Source of the DNA: Kaistia terrae
Lineage (GTDB): Bacteria > Pseudomonadota > Alphaproteobacteria > Rhizobiales > Kaistiaceae
NCBI RefSeq assembly: GCF_026344005.1
Contig: NZ_JAPKNH010000003.1
Coordinates: 372,001 to 436,000 of the forward strand
DNA: 64,000 bases
Reading direction: 5' to 3'
A model generated the notes under the pieces. That model ran no database searches and was not told the origin of the DNA. It saw nothing but the letters and a program-made list of their open reading frames with translations. Position 1 is the first letter of the stretch, and every line of letters begins with the position of its first letter. Of this stretch, positions 1 to 10,614 are shown one piece after another. The position numbers were made by a program, and so were the translations under genes.

Positions 1-2
1 GC

Positions 3-1088
3 CATGCGCCGGATCTGTTCGCGAAGCTCGGCACCGTATTCCTGTGCAAGGATTTCGTCGTCAACCGCCTGACCGGCGCGCGCTCGACCGATACCTCAGA
101 CATGTCGGGCTGCGGCTTGCTGCAAATGCCGGATCGACGCTACGAGGCGGACCTCATGGCCGCCTATGGTCTCGAAGACTGCATGGCGCTGCTGCCGCCG
201 GTACTGGAATCGGCAGAGATCGCCGGCCGGGTCACGGAGGATGTCGCGGCCCTCACCGGCCTTCGCGCCGGCACGCCGGTCGTCGCTGGACTGTTCGACG
301 TGGTGGCGAGCGCAGTCGGCTCCGGCGTCACGCGCACAGGTGCCGCCTCGGTCATCGCCGGCACCTGGAGCATCAACCAGGTCATCACCGACGAGCCGAT
401 CCGCGATCCCTCGATCTTCATGGTCTCGACCTTCGATCCCGCGCGTTACCTCGCGATTGAATCGAGCGCCACCTCGGCCGCCAATCTCGAATGGATCGTG
501 CGTGAATTCCTTGAGCACGCGGCCGATGGCGACAAGTCGCCCTTCGAACTCTGCAGCGAACTGGTCGCCTCCATCGATCCGGACGGCGACGTCCCGATCT
601 ACCACCCGTTCCTCTATGGCTCGCAGCAGAATGGCAGCGCCCGCGCCGGCTTCTATGGCATTGCCGGCTGGCATACCCGCGCCCACCTGCTGCGCGCCCT
701 GTTCGAAGGCGTCGCCTTCGAACACAAGCGCCATGTCGAGCGACTGCGCAACGCCGGCGCGCGCGTTGACGAGATCGTGCTCTCCGGCGGCGGCTCGCGC
801 AGCCAGGTCTGGCCGCAGATCTTCGCCGATGTGCTTGGCGTCCCCGTCACGGTGGCGCGCAGCCGCGAGACGGGCGCACTGGGCGCAGCGATCGCCGCAG
901 GTGTGGGAATCTGTGCCTTTGCCGACTTTGGCGAAGGTGCTGCCGCCATGACAGCCGCCGCTCGCAACTACCTGCCCAACAACGCGATTTCGCCGGCTTA
1001 CGAACGGCGCTATAGCGTCTATGGTGAGATCAACCAGGCGATGACCCCGATTTGGCAGCGCATCGCCGCTGGACAGGCGCAGAATTGA
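3..1088 (+). CDS. FGGY-family carbohydrate kinase (5' partial)
   Basis: C-terminal two thirds of an ATP-dependent sugar kinase; the reading frame is open from the left edge of the window, so the N-terminus and start lie outside. The visible part contains the segment around [16 protein letters not shown] typical of the hinge before the second FGGY domain, and the C-terminal ATP-binding motif [20 protein letters not shown] followed by a Gly/Ala-rich stretch ([14 protein letters not shown]). These kinases phosphorylate pentoses, hexoses or polyols in the cytoplasm. The substrate cannot be read from the sequence; L-xylulose, ribulose or erythritol kinases are all possible. The stop codon overlaps the probable TTG start of the next gene, an oxidoreductase, suggesting translational coupling in one sugar or polyol catabolic operon. 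Confidence 0.9.
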   Translation, partial: HAPDLFAKLGTVFLCKDFVVNRLTGARSTDTSDMSGCGLLQMPDRRYEADLMAAYGLEDCMALLPPVLESAEIAGRVTEDVAALTGLRAGTPVVAGLFDVVASAVGSGVTRTGAASVIAGTWSINQVITDEPIRDPSIFMVSTFDPARYLAIESSATSAANLEWIVREFLEHAADGDKSPFELCSELVASIDPDGDVPIYHPFLYGSQQNGSARAGFYGIAGWHTRAHLLRALFEGVAFEHKRHVERLRNAGARVDEIVLSGGGSRSQVWPQIFADVLGVPVTVARSRETGALGAAIAAGVGICAFADFGEGAAAMTAAARNYLPNNAISPAYERRYSVYGEINQAMTPIWQRIAAGQAQN

Positions 1089-2707
1089 CCGAACCTGCTT
1101 CTTCTTCTTCTTTTGGCGAATACGATTATGTCGTCGTCGGCGCCGGGTCCGCCGGCTGCGTGCTTGCCAACCGGCTCTCCGCCGATCCGCGCAACCGGGT
1201 CCTGTTGCTGGAGGCCGGCGGCAGCGACCGCTATCACTGGGTCAACATCCCCATCGGCTACCTGTTCTGCATGGGCAATCCGCGCACCGACTGGATGATG
1301 AAGACCGAGCCGGAGCCGGGCCTCAACGGACGTAGCCTGAACTATCCCCGCGGAAAAGTTCTCGGCGGCTGCTCCTCGATCAACGGCATGATCTACATGC
1401 GCGGCCAGTCAGCCGACTATGACAGCTGGCGGCAGGCCGGCAATGCCGGCTGGGGCTGGGACGACGTGCTGCCCTATTTCCTGAAATCCGAAGCCCATCA
1501 TGGCGGCGATAGCGCGCTGCATGGCGGAAGCGGCGAATGGCGGGTCGAGAAGCAGCGCCTGTCCTGGCCGATCCTTGATGCATTTCGCGACGCGGCCGAA
1601 GAACTCGGAATTCCGCGCACGGACGATTTCAATACCGGCACCAATGAGGGCTCCGGCTATTTCGAGGTAAACCAGAAGAGCGGCGTGCGCTGGAACACCT
1701 CGAAGGCGTTCCTGCGCGGTATCGAGGATCGGCAGAACCTGCGCGTCGTCACCGGAGCCGAAACCGAACGGCTCACTTTCAACGGCGCTCGCGTCACCGG
1801 GCTCGTCTTCCGCAAGGACGGCCAGTTGCATCACGTGAAGGCCGGCCAGACCATCCTCGCCGCAGGCGCGATCAACTCGCCAAAAATCCTCGAACTCTCC
1901 GGCGTCGGCCGGCCGGACCTGCTGTCCGATCTCGGCATCCCGCTCCGGCACGCGCTGAAAGGCGTCGGCGAGAACCTGCAAGACCACCTGCAGATCCGCA
2001 CGGTGTTCAAGGTAAGCGGTGCTGCGACGCTCAACCAGCGCTACCACAACCTGGCCACCCGCGCTGCCATGGGCCTCGAATACGCACTGAAGCGCAGCGG
2101 GCCGCTGTCGATGGCGCCGAGCCAGCTCGGCATCTTCGCCAAGAGCGACCCGCGTCTGGAGACGCCGGATCTCGAATATCACGTCCAGCCGCTAAGCACG
2201 GATCGGCTCGGCGAGCCGCTGCACAAGTTTCCGGCCGTGACGGTATCCGTCTGCAATCTGCGCCCCGAAAGCTGCGGCACGGTGCACATGGCGTCATCGG
2301 ACCCGCGCGACGCGGCGAAGATCAAGCCGAACTATCTCTCCACCGATCGGGATCGCCGGGTCGCGGTGGCATCGATCGAGCATGCCCGGCGCCTGATGAA
2401 GACCAGCGCCATAGCCCGCTTCTCGCCGCAGGAAATGCTGCCCGGCCCGCAATTCGCGTCTGAAAGCGACCTTTTGCGAAAAGCTGGCGATATCGCCACG
2501 ACGATCTTCCACCCGGTCGGCACCTGCAAGATGGGCCAGGACGACATGGCCGTGGTCGACGATCGCCTTCGCGTGCATGGGCTCGAGGGCCTGCGCGTCG
2601 TCGACGCCTCGATCATGCCGAACATCGTCTCCGGCAACACCAACTCGCCGGTGATCATGATTGCCGAAAAGGCCGCCGACATGATCCTGCGGGATGCTCG
2701 CCAGTAG
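1085..2707 (+). CDS. GMC-family FAD-dependent oxidoreductase
   Basis: Glucose-methanol-choline oxidoreductase of about 540 aa, resembling choline or alcohol dehydrogenases. The N-terminus has the FAD-binding dinucleotide fold [18 protein letters not shown] and then LLLEAGG. The first GMC signature is at [19 protein letters not shown]. The C-terminus has the catalytic-His region [10 protein letters not shown] and the [17 protein letters not shown] segment. It oxidises an alcohol group with FAD; the substrate is unknown. I prefer the TTG at 1085, which overlaps the kinase stop by four bases (TTGA) with a GGACAGG-like Shine-Dalgarno upstream. An in-frame ATG at 1052 inside the kinase gene would add 11 residues. 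Its pairing with an FGGY kinase suggests oxidation of a polyol or sugar in the same pathway. Confidence 0.92.
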   Translation: MTEPASSSSFGEYDYVVVGAGSAGCVLANRLSADPRNRVLLLEAGGSDRYHWVNIPIGYLFCMGNPRTDWMMKTEPEPGLNGRSLNYPRGKVLGGCSSINGMIYMRGQSADYDSWRQAGNAGWGWDDVLPYFLKSEAHHGGDSALHGGSGEWRVEKQRLSWPILDAFRDAAEELGIPRTDDFNTGTNEGSGYFEVNQKSGVRWNTSKAFLRGIEDRQNLRVVTGAETERLTFNGARVTGLVFRKDGQLHHVKAGQTILAAGAINSPKILELSGVGRPDLLSDLGIPLRHALKGVGENLQDHLQIRTVFKVSGAATLNQRYHNLATRAAMGLEYALKRSGPLSMAPSQLGIFAKSDPRLETPDLEYHVQPLSTDRLGEPLHKFPAVTVSVCNLRPESCGTVHMASSDPRDAAKIKPNYLSTDRDRRVAVASIEHARRLMKTSAIARFSPQEMLPGPQFASESDLLRKAGDIATTIFHPVGTCKMGQDDMAVVDDRLRVHGLEGLRVVDASIMPNIVSGNTNSPVIMIAEKAADMILRDARQ

Positions 2708-2738
2708 CGCCCACCCCGCAAGCCGAGTCAGACAACGA

Positions 2739-2762
2739 ACAAGCCGCGTTGCAGCGGCTTGT
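2739..2762. terminator. Bidirectional hairpin between convergent genes
   Basis: A perfect 9-bp stem (ACAAGCCGC / GCGGCTTGT) with a 6-base loop sits between the convergent oxidoreductase and aldo-keto reductase genes. Both flanks are moderately T-rich in the outgoing direction, so it may serve both transcripts. Confidence 0.6.
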
Positions 2763-2776
2763 CCTCGTTCATTTGT

Positions 2777-3775
<999 letters not shown>

Positions 3776-3819
3776 TCAAGATGTCGCCCTCGCCGCGTTG
3801 GCGTCCGGGCGGCGTTACA

Positions 3820-4215
3820 TCAGGCCGGATATTGGGCGTCCGTGACGTGCTCCAGCCAGTCGACGACCTTGCCGTCGAGGGCCTCCGCGATCGCGACATG
3901 CGTCATCGCCGTGGTCGCCGTTGCGCCATGCCAGTGCTTTTCGCCGGGCGGGAACCAGACGATGTCGCCGGGCTGGATCGCCTCGACCGGGCCACCCTCG
4001 CGCTGCACCCAGCCGCTGCCCGAGACGACGAGCAGAGTCTGGCCGAGCGGATGGGTGTGCCAGGCCGTGCGTGCACCGGGCTCGAAGGTCACGGTGGCGG
4101 CGCCGACGCGGGCCGGCGCACTGGCGCTGAATGGCGCGTCGATCCGGACCGTTCCGGTGAAGTAGCTGGCCGGCCCCTTGGCGGAGGGCTGCGAGCCGTT
4201 CTTCTTGATGTCCAT
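3820..4215 (-). CDS. Cupin-domain protein
   Basis: Small single-domain cupin of 131 aa. The first cupin motif is seen in [19 protein letters not shown] and the second in [19 protein letters not shown], giving the His/Glu/His set expected to bind a divalent metal. It resembles the cupin type of hydroxynitrile lyases and carboxymuconolactone-decarboxylase-associated cupins, but the reaction cannot be assigned. It sits between the alcohol dehydrogenase (56-bp gap upstream) and the aldo/keto reductase (56-bp gap downstream) on the same strand, so the three are probably co-transcribed. Confidence 0.88.
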   Translation of the reverse strand: MDIKKNGSQPSAKGPASYFTGTVRIDAPFSASAPARVGAATVTFEPGARTAWHTHPLGQTLLVVSGSGWVQREGGPVEAIQPGDIVWFPPGEKHWHGATATTAMTHVAIAEALDGKVVDWLEHVTDAQYPA

Positions 4216-4271
4216 GAAATGTCCCTTTCTGGGTGCGGCGGGAGCGGGATCGCGCCCACCGCCGAAACGGG

Positions 4272-5327
4272 TCAGGCCTTCAGAGTGGCCATGTCGATGA
4301 CGAAACGATACTTCACATCGCTCTTCAGCATGCGCTCATAGGCGTCGTTGATAGCAGCCATGTCGATCACCTCGATATCGGCGGTGATGCCGTGCTCACC
4401 GCAGAAATCGAGCATTTCCTGCGTCTCGGCGATACCGCCGATGAGCGAGCCCGCCACGGATTTGCGACCCATGATCATCGGCACGGTTTGCAGCGCCGGC
4501 TCCAACCCGCCGAGATAGCCAACCAGCACCAAGGTTCCGTTGACGGCCAGCGTCGGCAGGTAGGGGTTGAGGCCGTGGACATAGGGGACGGTGTCGATAA
4601 TCAAGTCGAACTTGCCGGCAGCGGCCGCCATTTGTGCGTCGTCGGTGGAGAGGACGATGTCATCCGCGCCGAGGCGACGGGCGTCCTGCTCCTTGCCCGG
4701 AGAGCGCGTGAACAGCGTGACATGCGCGCCGAGCGCCTTGGCAAGCTTCAGCCCCATATGGCCGAGACCACCGAGGCCGACAACGGCAACCCGGCTGCTG
4801 CTGTCGACCTTCCAATGGCGCAACGGCGACCAGGTGGTGATCCCAGCGCATAGCAGCGGCGCCGCGCCGGCGAGGTCCATGCCTTCGGGAAGCTTTAACA
4901 CGAACCGGTCCGAGACCACGATGCGCTCGGAATAGCCGCCAAAGGTCGGCATGCCGTCATGCCGGTCGACAGAGTTGTAGGTGTAGGTCGAGCCGTGCTG
5001 GCAATATTGCTCGTCGCCATCGTCGCAGGCGAAGCAACTCTGGCAGGAATCGACCATGCAGCCGACGCCGACCGGATCGCCGACCTTGAAGCGGGTAACG
5101 TCTGCGCCGATGGCCGAGACCCGTCCGATGATCTCGTGACCAGGAACCATCGGGTAGGCGGCGCCGCCCCAATCGTTGCGGGCGTTATGGACGTCCGAAT
5201 GGCAGACGCCGCAATAGAGGATGTCGATCGTCACGTCGTTGGCGCGCGGATCGCGTCGCTCGAACCGGAAAGCCTCCAGGTCGGTCGTGGACGAATGGGC
5301 GGCATAGCCGAGAACGTTGATTGTCAC
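4272..5327 (-). CDS. Zinc-dependent NAD(P) alcohol dehydrogenase, YahK type
   Basis: Medium-chain dehydrogenase of 351 aa, closely resembling E. coli YahK, a broad aldehyde reductase. The catalytic zinc site is in [10 protein letters not shown] and [10 protein letters not shown]. The structural-zinc cysteines lie in [21 protein letters not shown]. The cofactor fold is [20 protein letters not shown], and the C-terminus ends [19 protein letters not shown] as in YahK. The frame stays open upstream to 5477, but the family N-terminus matches a GTG start at 5327 ([12 protein letters not shown]) preceded by GGAAAAG; the longer form would add an unrelated 50 residues. Divergent from the LysR gene at 5480, with the shared promoter region between them. 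Confidence 0.92.
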   Translation of the reverse strand: MTINVLGYAAHSSTTDLEAFRFERRDPRANDVTIDILYCGVCHSDVHNARNDWGGAAYPMVPGHEIIGRVSAIGADVTRFKVGDPVGVGCMVDSCQSCFACDDGDEQYCQHGSTYTYNSVDRHDGMPTFGGYSERIVVSDRFVLKLPEGMDLAGAAPLLCAGITTWSPLRHWKVDSSSRVAVVGLGGLGHMGLKLAKALGAHVTLFTRSPGKEQDARRLGADDIVLSTDDAQMAAAAGKFDLIIDTVPYVHGLNPYLPTLAVNGTLVLVGYLGGLEPALQTVPMIMGRKSVAGSLIGGIAETQEMLDFCGEHGITADIEVIDMAAINDAYERMLKSDVKYRFVIDMATLKA

Positions 5328-5479
5328 GGGCGCTTTTCCGACTGTCGTTGAAACACATATGGCTGCGGCCTCGCGGGGTGAGGTCACAGAAGCTCTTGGC
5401 GTTGCGACGGAAACTAACGCTTTCCCGCACCGCCGATTAGCGGGCATAATGCGCATGTCCCTATGAGCAGGATTCATGA

Positions 5480-6373
5480 ATGCTGCGTGAGAACGTCAAT
5501 GACCTCGTCGCTTTCCTCGCCGTCGCGCGGGAGGGAAGCTTTACCAAGGCCGCGGCCAAGCTCGGCCTGTCGCAATCGGCCCTGAGCCATACGGTGCGCG
5601 GGCTCGAGACCCGGCTTGGCCTCCGCCTCCTGACCCGCACAACGCGGAGCGTGGCCCTCACGGAAGCAGGCGAACGCCTTTCGCGCACAGTCGCTCCGGC
5701 TTTCGAGGATATTGATGCCGAGCTTTTCGCCTTAAGCGCATTGCGCGACAAGCCGGCCGGCAATTTCCGCATCACGGCCGGCCAGCATGCCGTGGACACG
5801 GTGCTCTGGCCGGCTCTCTCGCGCCTGTTGCCCGAATATCCCGACATCAAGGTTGAGATTGCCGTCGATGCCGCGCTGACCAACATCGTCACCGAGCGCT
5901 ACGATGCCGGTATCCGGCTGGGTGAATCGCTGGAGAAGGACATGATCGCCGTATGCGTCGGCCCGGAAATGCGCATGGCGCTGTTCGCGGCGCCCTCCTA
6001 TCTTGAGAAGCATCCGCCGCCGCGCGCCCCGCGCGACCTCACGGCCCATGCCTGCATCAATCTCCGCCTGCCGACCTATGGCGGCCTGTATGCCTGGGAA
6101 TTCGAGAAGGACGGGCAGGAATTACGGGTTCGGGTCGATGGCCAACTGACGTTCAACGCGCCATCCAACATCCTCACCGCGGCGGCGGCTGGCTTGGGCC
6201 TCGGCTTCACGCTGGAGGATGCGGCAAAGGACTACCTCGCCGACGGGCGGCTTGTCCGCCTGCTGGAGGACTGGTGCCCGCCATTCCCTGGCTACCACCT
6301 CTATTATCCAAGCCGCCGCCAGCTTTCGCCAGCGTTCACCCTCCTCGTCGAAGCCCTGCGCTATCGGGCGTAA
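5480..6373 (+). CDS. LysR-family transcriptional regulator
   Basis: LysR regulator of 297 aa, full family length. The N-terminal winged helix-turn-helix is clear in FLAVAREGSFTKAAAKLGLS followed by QSALSHTVRGLETRLGLRLL and the TRTTRSVALTEAGERL linker. The effector-binding domain follows from about residue 90, with the substrate-pocket phrase YDAGIRLGESLEKDMIAV common in the DsdC/CrgA-like branch. It is transcribed divergently from the alcohol dehydrogenase / cupin / aldo-keto reductase cluster, separated by about 150 bp. By the usual LysR arrangement it probably activates that cluster in response to an aldehyde or related inducer. Confidence 0.94.
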   Translation: MLRENVNDLVAFLAVAREGSFTKAAAKLGLSQSALSHTVRGLETRLGLRLLTRTTRSVALTEAGERLSRTVAPAFEDIDAELFALSALRDKPAGNFRITAGQHAVDTVLWPALSRLLPEYPDIKVEIAVDAALTNIVTERYDAGIRLGESLEKDMIAVCVGPEMRMALFAAPSYLEKHPPPRAPRDLTAHACINLRLPTYGGLYAWEFEKDGQELRVRVDGQLTFNAPSNILTAAAAGLGLGFTLEDAAKDYLADGRLVRLLEDWCPPFPGYHLYYPSRRQLSPAFTLLVEALRYRA

Positions 6374-6515
6374 ACCACGACAGCCGCCTAGCATCTGGCC
6401 TCGAGACCACTGGCGGCATGCCTACCGGCCTCTGCCAGAGCGAGCGCGGTCGCGACTTCAGGAGCGTTGAATCACGGTTCAGACAGATCGTGAATCCGCC
6501 TTATGAGGCAGGAGC

Positions 6516-7334
6516 CTAGATGCCCAGAATGTCATGCATCTGCTCCGCGGTTACCGCGCGGCCGTAGTCGGCAATTTGGAAGCTCTCAGCATAGCCGATC
6601 GCCGCGCCGCGCTCCGGACCGTACTTGGCCAGTATCGCCTCCCGCATCGGATCGGCCGACATGGAATCGTGCCAATGGGTCAAGATGAACTGGCGCCGGA
6701 CAGCCCAGTCATCGCTGGTCGGAACGCTATTGCTAAAATTGCGCTCGAACGGAGCGAATTCGTAAAACTGCGTCGCGTGCTCGTGGCATGCCTTGAGCTT
6801 GCGCTCGATGCTGGCGTCGACATCCACCACGATCTCATGCTGGTGGGTGGAAAGCGCGCCGTAATCGGTCATCTTCAGACAGATCGGCGCCACAGCCAAA
6901 GGCGGAAAGGCCGGCACGACGTTGCCGTTGGTGAAGAACCCCGATGCGTCGCGCACGGCCCTACCCGCCATGCGATTGTCGATATGGCCGGGTTGCTCAT
7001 CGTGGAACGTGATCACCAGATCCGCCTGCCAGCGCCGGACCGAGGCGATGATGGCGGACCGGACCTCTATATCAGCCATCAACTCGCCGTCGTGGATATC
7101 GAGAATCTCGTAGTCCAGCACGCCGAGGTGCCGCGCGGCTGCGTAGGCCTCCCGGGCGCGGCGACGCTTCAGCGGCTTGCGCGCCATTTCATAATGACCG
7201 GCATCGCCATTGGTGAGCGACAGGAACTTGATCGCCGCCCCCTTGTCCGCCAGGCGGGCGCAGGTTCCACCGGCATAGAGTTCGCCCTCATCCGGGTGGG
7301 CCTTGATCACGATTACCTTGAGCGGATAGGTCAT
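6516..7334 (-). CDS. PIG-L family deacetylase
   Basis: Zinc-dependent N-acetylglucosaminyl-type deacetylase of 272 aa. The first motif is VIKAHPDEGELYAGGTCARL, a variant of the usual AHPDDE with the acidic residues shifted (HPDEGE). The second metal-binding His is in FHDEQPGHIDNRMAGRAV. Family members remove acetyl groups from GlcNAc-containing or other N-acyl substrates. It lies convergent to the LysR gene and just downstream of a ROK-family sugar-responsive regulator on the same strand (68-bp gap), which would fit an amino-sugar role. The substrate remains unassigned. Confidence 0.88.
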   Translation of the reverse strand: MTYPLKVIVIKAHPDEGELYAGGTCARLADKGAAIKFLSLTNGDAGHYEMARKPLKRRRAREAYAAARHLGVLDYEILDIHDGELMADIEVRSAIIASVRRWQADLVITFHDEQPGHIDNRMAGRAVRDASGFFTNGNVVPAFPPLAVAPICLKMTDYGALSTHQHEIVVDVDASIERKLKACHEHATQFYEFAPFERNFSNSVPTSDDWAVRRQFILTHWHDSMSADPMREAILAKYGPERGAAIGYAESFQIADYGRAVTAEQMHDILGI

Positions 7335-7402
7335 TTGAACGGAATTCCTCGCGACAAAGTCGGCGCTCTTCGCGCCCGCATGGATATGGCTGGGTAAGAA
7401 AC

Positions 7403-8602
7403 TCAGGGCTGGCCGCGCGCCGCACTCCCTCCGGCGAACAGCCGTTCGCGGGAATGGTCGAGAGCGAGTTCGATGGCGCCGGCCCGGACCGCTTCCTGAC
7501 CGACCGCCGAGGGAACGATTTGCGGCAGCGCGATCGGAAGCTTGGCCAGTATGCCGGTCACGCCACGCGAAAGGCGCCGGCCGGCGGCATGGCCGATCGC
7601 ACCACCCAGAACCACCATCTCGGGATCCAGAATACCGATGGCGCCGGTAAGTCCGGCCGCGACCCGGTACGACAGATCGGCAAAAAATGCGTCATGGCCG
7701 CCTCCGGCGGCTGCCTTGGCGACGGCGGCGGCGCTGTCCTCGCCTTCCAGTCCATGGGCGCCGATCAATTCGGCGATGGCGGCAGGACTGAGCAATTCCT
7801 CCAGCAGCGCCATCCGCACCATCTCGCCGGGGGCAGCCATCCGGTCGGGCACCATCGTGCCCCCCAGTTCACCCGCCATGCCGGTATAGCCGCGCAAAAG
7901 CTTGCCGCCGATAACAGCGCCGCCACCGACGCCATCACCAATCCAGAACAGGATGAAAGACTGCACACCCTGCGCGGCACCGGCCGACATCTCCTCCAGT
8001 GCGACGAGATTGACGTCGTTCTCGATGATCACGCGGCGATGGCCGACGACGCTTTCGAGCGCCTCGGGAATATGGAAACCCTGCCAATTCGGCAGTTGCT
8101 GCCCCTTGCGCAGGTTGCCGCTTTCGGTATCGACGATGCCAGGTAGCCCTACCACCAGTTGGTCGATCTCAGGCGGCGAGATGCCAGCCTGCCGGGCCAC
8201 GTCGTCGATCACGGCAACCAGGCGCTCCTGCGCATCGTAGCGCTCGCCGGGTTCGCAATGCCGGTTCGCAACGGCGATTGTGCGGCCCGTGACGTCTGCG
8301 ACAGCGGCCCGGATGCCATGCACCGAAACGTCGATGCCGCCGACGAAGGCCGACGCCTGCTCGATACACCAGAGTCCCGCCTTCGGCCCGAAACTGCCGG
8401 CCTTCTCGCCGTCACGGCGGATCAGGCTGGCAGCCTCCAGACGCCGGAGCAGGTCCGACATCGCCGGCTTGGAAAGGCCGGTGAAGGCTTCCAGTTCCAT
8501 GCGCGTCAGCGGACCCTCGGAGAGAAGGCGTTTCAAGACTGCGCGTTCGTTGAGATTCCGCAGCAGCCTGGGGCTGCCGGATAGAGTTTGGATTTCCATC
8601 AA
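7403..8602 (-). CDS. ROK-family transcriptional regulator
   Basis: Repressor-type ROK protein of 399 aa. An N-terminal winged helix-turn-helix (residues about 15-75, GPLTRMELEAFTGLSKPAMS) is followed by a ROK sugar-kinase-like domain with VGGIDVSVHGIRAAVADVTG and IIENDVNLVALEEMSAGAAQ. The Cys-rich zinc motif (CxCGxxGC) of canonical ROK proteins is not visible. That loss occurs in some regulator members and does not by itself imply inactivity. It is divergent from the oligopeptide-type ABC operon at 8941, with a 338-bp shared upstream region. It may control the PIG-L gene, the transporter operon or both. Confidence 0.92.
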   Translation of the reverse strand: MMEIQTLSGSPRLLRNLNERAVLKRLLSEGPLTRMELEAFTGLSKPAMSDLLRRLEAASLIRRDGEKAGSFGPKAGLWCIEQASAFVGGIDVSVHGIRAAVADVTGRTIAVANRHCEPGERYDAQERLVAVIDDVARQAGISPPEIDQLVVGLPGIVDTESGNLRKGQQLPNWQGFHIPEALESVVGHRRVIIENDVNLVALEEMSAGAAQGVQSFILFWIGDGVGGGAVIGGKLLRGYTGMAGELGGTMVPDRMAAPGEMVRMALLEELLSPAAIAELIGAHGLEGEDSAAAVAKAAAGGGHDAFFADLSYRVAAGLTGAIGILDPEMVVLGGAIGHAAGRRLSRGVTGILAKLPIALPQIVPSAVGQEAVRAGAIELALDHSRERLFAGGSAARGQP

Positions 8603-8940
8603 ACTACCGTCTGGTAACTTTCCTTACAGTCTGTTACGAATTATTCCGTCGGGCTGTCAAGCGCTCAAACGGTGCCAGAAACCCCGGCCTCAGAATTAGC
8701 GTCTGCCCTTTGGGCCGATCCCTGCGGCGTGCGCGCCTAGGGGAGCGGGTGGCGTTTCTGTATACATTTTGATCAATTTTTGTACGCGCACATTTTATTT
8801 CCAGTACCCAGTTGACAGATGAACTGTTCACGATAGCGTTATTGTCGAAATACAGGCTGGTGGGAAACACACCGGACCGTTTCAGCCCCACGTGGGCCAA
8901 TAAAAAACAGACAGACATCCTTTCAGATCAGGAGACGAAA
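8603..8940. other. Divergent intergenic region, ROK gene / ABC operon
   Basis: No credible gene. The stretch carries the upstream regions of both flanking genes, including the AT-rich dyad-like element at 8755-8788. A good Shine-Dalgarno (CAGGAGA, about 8930-8936) precedes the binding-protein start at 8941. Confidence 0.6.
8755..8788 (+). promoter_or_regulatory. Candidate GntR operator upstream of ABC operon
   Basis: The element TTTCTGTATAC, 14 bases, TTGTACGC closely matches one upstream of the GntR/FCD gene (17299-17332: TTTCTGTATAC, 15 bases, TTGTACGC). TGTAC-type half-sites are usual for FCD-subfamily GntR regulators. The element lies about 150 bp before the binding-protein start in an AT-rich patch. 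The match is read directly; the assignment to this regulator is inferred. Confidence 0.5.
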
Positions 8941-10518
8941 ATGGTTGCTTGGAGATCAGCCGCGCTGGCGGCGGCACTGGCAGGCGTGCTTATCGCCCCT
9001 GCCAACGCGGGTACGCTACGATGGGCGCCGCAGCGCGACATCGTCTCGATGGACCCCTACTCGTTCGGCGACACCTTCACCCTGTCGGTGCTGAACCACG
9101 TCTATGAGGGCCTGGTTCGCTACGACGACAAGCTGCAGATCGAGCCGGCACTGGCCGAGAGCTGGGAAGTCATCAACCCGACGACCTGGCGTTTCCACCT
9201 GCGCAAGGGCGTGAAGTATCATGACGGCGCCGATTTCACCGCCGACGACGTGCTGGCTTCGCTGAAGCGCGTCAGCGACCCGACCTCGCCGCTGCGGGGC
9301 AACGTGCCGTCCTATGTCTCGTCCAGCAAGGTCGACGACTACACCGTCGACATCATCGTCACCGAGAACTATCCGCTGCTTCTCAACGACCTGACCAACA
9401 TCCACATCTTCGACCAGGGTTGGCTCGTCGCCAACAAGGCCGAGGCGCCGACCGATGTTGCCAAGGGCGTCGAAGGCTACGCCACCAGCCATGCCAACGG
9501 CACCGGCCCGTTCAAGTTCATCTCCCGCAAGCCGGACGCCGAGACCGTGTTCGAGGTCAATCCGAACTGGTGGGACACGCGCAAGCACAATGTCGACCGG
9601 ATCGTCATGACCCCGATCACCTCGGCAGCGACGCGCGTCGCGGCGCTGATCTCGGGCGAAATCGACTTCACCAACCAGGCGCCGCTGCAGGATATCCCGC
9701 GGCTGGAAGCGTCGTCCGACCTGAAGGTCCTTTCGAACAGCGAGCTGCGGACCATCTTCTTCGTGATGAACCAGACGCCCAAGGCGTTCGAGTCCGACGT
9801 GACGGACAAGAACCCGCTGCAGGATATCAAGGTTCGCCAGGCGCTCTATCACGCGATCGATGCCGACGCGATCCAGAAGGTCGTGATGGCGGGCCTGTCC
9901 CGCACCACCGGTTCGCTCGTTTCCCCGGCGATCCCCGGCTATGTGCCCGAGCTCGACAAGCGGCTCAGCTACGATCCGGAACTGGCCAAGAAGTTGCTGG
10001 CAGAAGCCGGCTATCCCGACGGCTTCTCGTTCTCCTTCCTCTGCCGCAACACCGAGTTCGTCAACGAGGAGCAGATCTGCCAGGCGGTATCGGCGATGTG
10101 GGCCCGCATCGGCCTCCGTCCGAACCTCAATCTCGGCCCGACCACCATCCAGGACGCCAAGTTCGACGCCGGCCAGTTCGACGTCGGGACGCTGGGCTGG
10201 GCCAATGAGCCGATGATCGACAGCTATTCGATCCTGGTTCAGGTCGTCCATTCTAAGACCGGCAACGCCGGCGTGTTCAACTGGGGCGGCTGGAAGGACG
10301 CGGAGATCGACGCGCTGATCGACAAGGCCGGCGCCACCGTCGACCGCGACGAACGCCTCGCCATGCAGGCGAAGGCCCTGCTGCGCGCCAATGAACTGTC
10401 GATGTTCATTCCGGTCCACCAGCAGCCCATGGCCTGGGCGACCGGCGCCAACATCGAGAGCGTTCTCCAGCTCTCCGACAACAAGCCGCGTCACTGGCTG
10501 ACCCGCATGGCGGAGTAG
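8941..10518 (+). CDS. ABC transporter substrate-binding protein, oligopeptide/dipeptide type (SBP family 5)
   Basis: Periplasmic solute-binding protein of 525 aa. The ATG at 8941 follows CAGGAGACGAAA, and the N-terminus is a Sec signal peptide (MVAWRSAALAAALAGVLIAP then ANAG, cleavage near residue 23). The mature part shows the SBP5 hallmarks: DPYSFGDTFTLSVLNHVYEG, LAESWEVINPTTWRFHLRKG and VKYHDGADFTADDV. An in-frame upstream extension to 8812 lacks signal-peptide character and is rejected. It is the first gene of an operon with two permeases, two amidohydrolases and two ATPases. That arrangement suggests the ligand is a hydrolysable amide or nitrogen heterocycle rather than a simple peptide. 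Confidence 0.94.
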   Translation: MVAWRSAALAAALAGVLIAPANAGTLRWAPQRDIVSMDPYSFGDTFTLSVLNHVYEGLVRYDDKLQIEPALAESWEVINPTTWRFHLRKGVKYHDGADFTADDVLASLKRVSDPTSPLRGNVPSYVSSSKVDDYTVDIIVTENYPLLLNDLTNIHIFDQGWLVANKAEAPTDVAKGVEGYATSHANGTGPFKFISRKPDAETVFEVNPNWWDTRKHNVDRIVMTPITSAATRVAALISGEIDFTNQAPLQDIPRLEASSDLKVLSNSELRTIFFVMNQTPKAFESDVTDKNPLQDIKVRQALYHAIDADAIQKVVMAGLSRTTGSLVSPAIPGYVPELDKRLSYDPELAKKLLAEAGYPDGFSFSFLCRNTEFVNEEQICQAVSAMWARIGLRPNLNLGPTTIQDAKFDAGQFDVGTLGWANEPMIDSYSILVQVVHSKTGNAGVFNWGGWKDAEIDALIDKAGATVDRDERLAMQAKALLRANELSMFIPVHQQPMAWATGANIESVLQLSDNKPRHWLTRMAE

Positions 10519-10542
10519 GCGCTCGTTCCCCCTCCTCTGCCA

Positions 10543-10569
10543 GGACCGTCGCGCTAGGCGCGGCGGTCC
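10543..10569 (+). other. Intergenic hairpin after binding-protein gene
   Basis: A near-perfect 12-bp stem (GGACCGTCGCGC / GCGCGGCGGTCC) with a 3-base loop lies between the binding-protein and permease genes. No T-run follows, so it is more likely a 3' RNA-stabilising or attenuating structure than a full terminator. Confidence 0.5.
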
Positions 10570-10614
10570 ACCCTGGTTGACCCATCGAATTTCTGCTCCG
10601 CTGGAGACACGCCG

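Noticed and set aside
4272-5477. Long 401-aa form of the alcohol dehydrogenase
   Set aside because: The extra N-terminal residues have no family similarity and would cover the whole promoter region shared with the LysR gene; the GTG at 5327 has a ribosome site and matches the family start.
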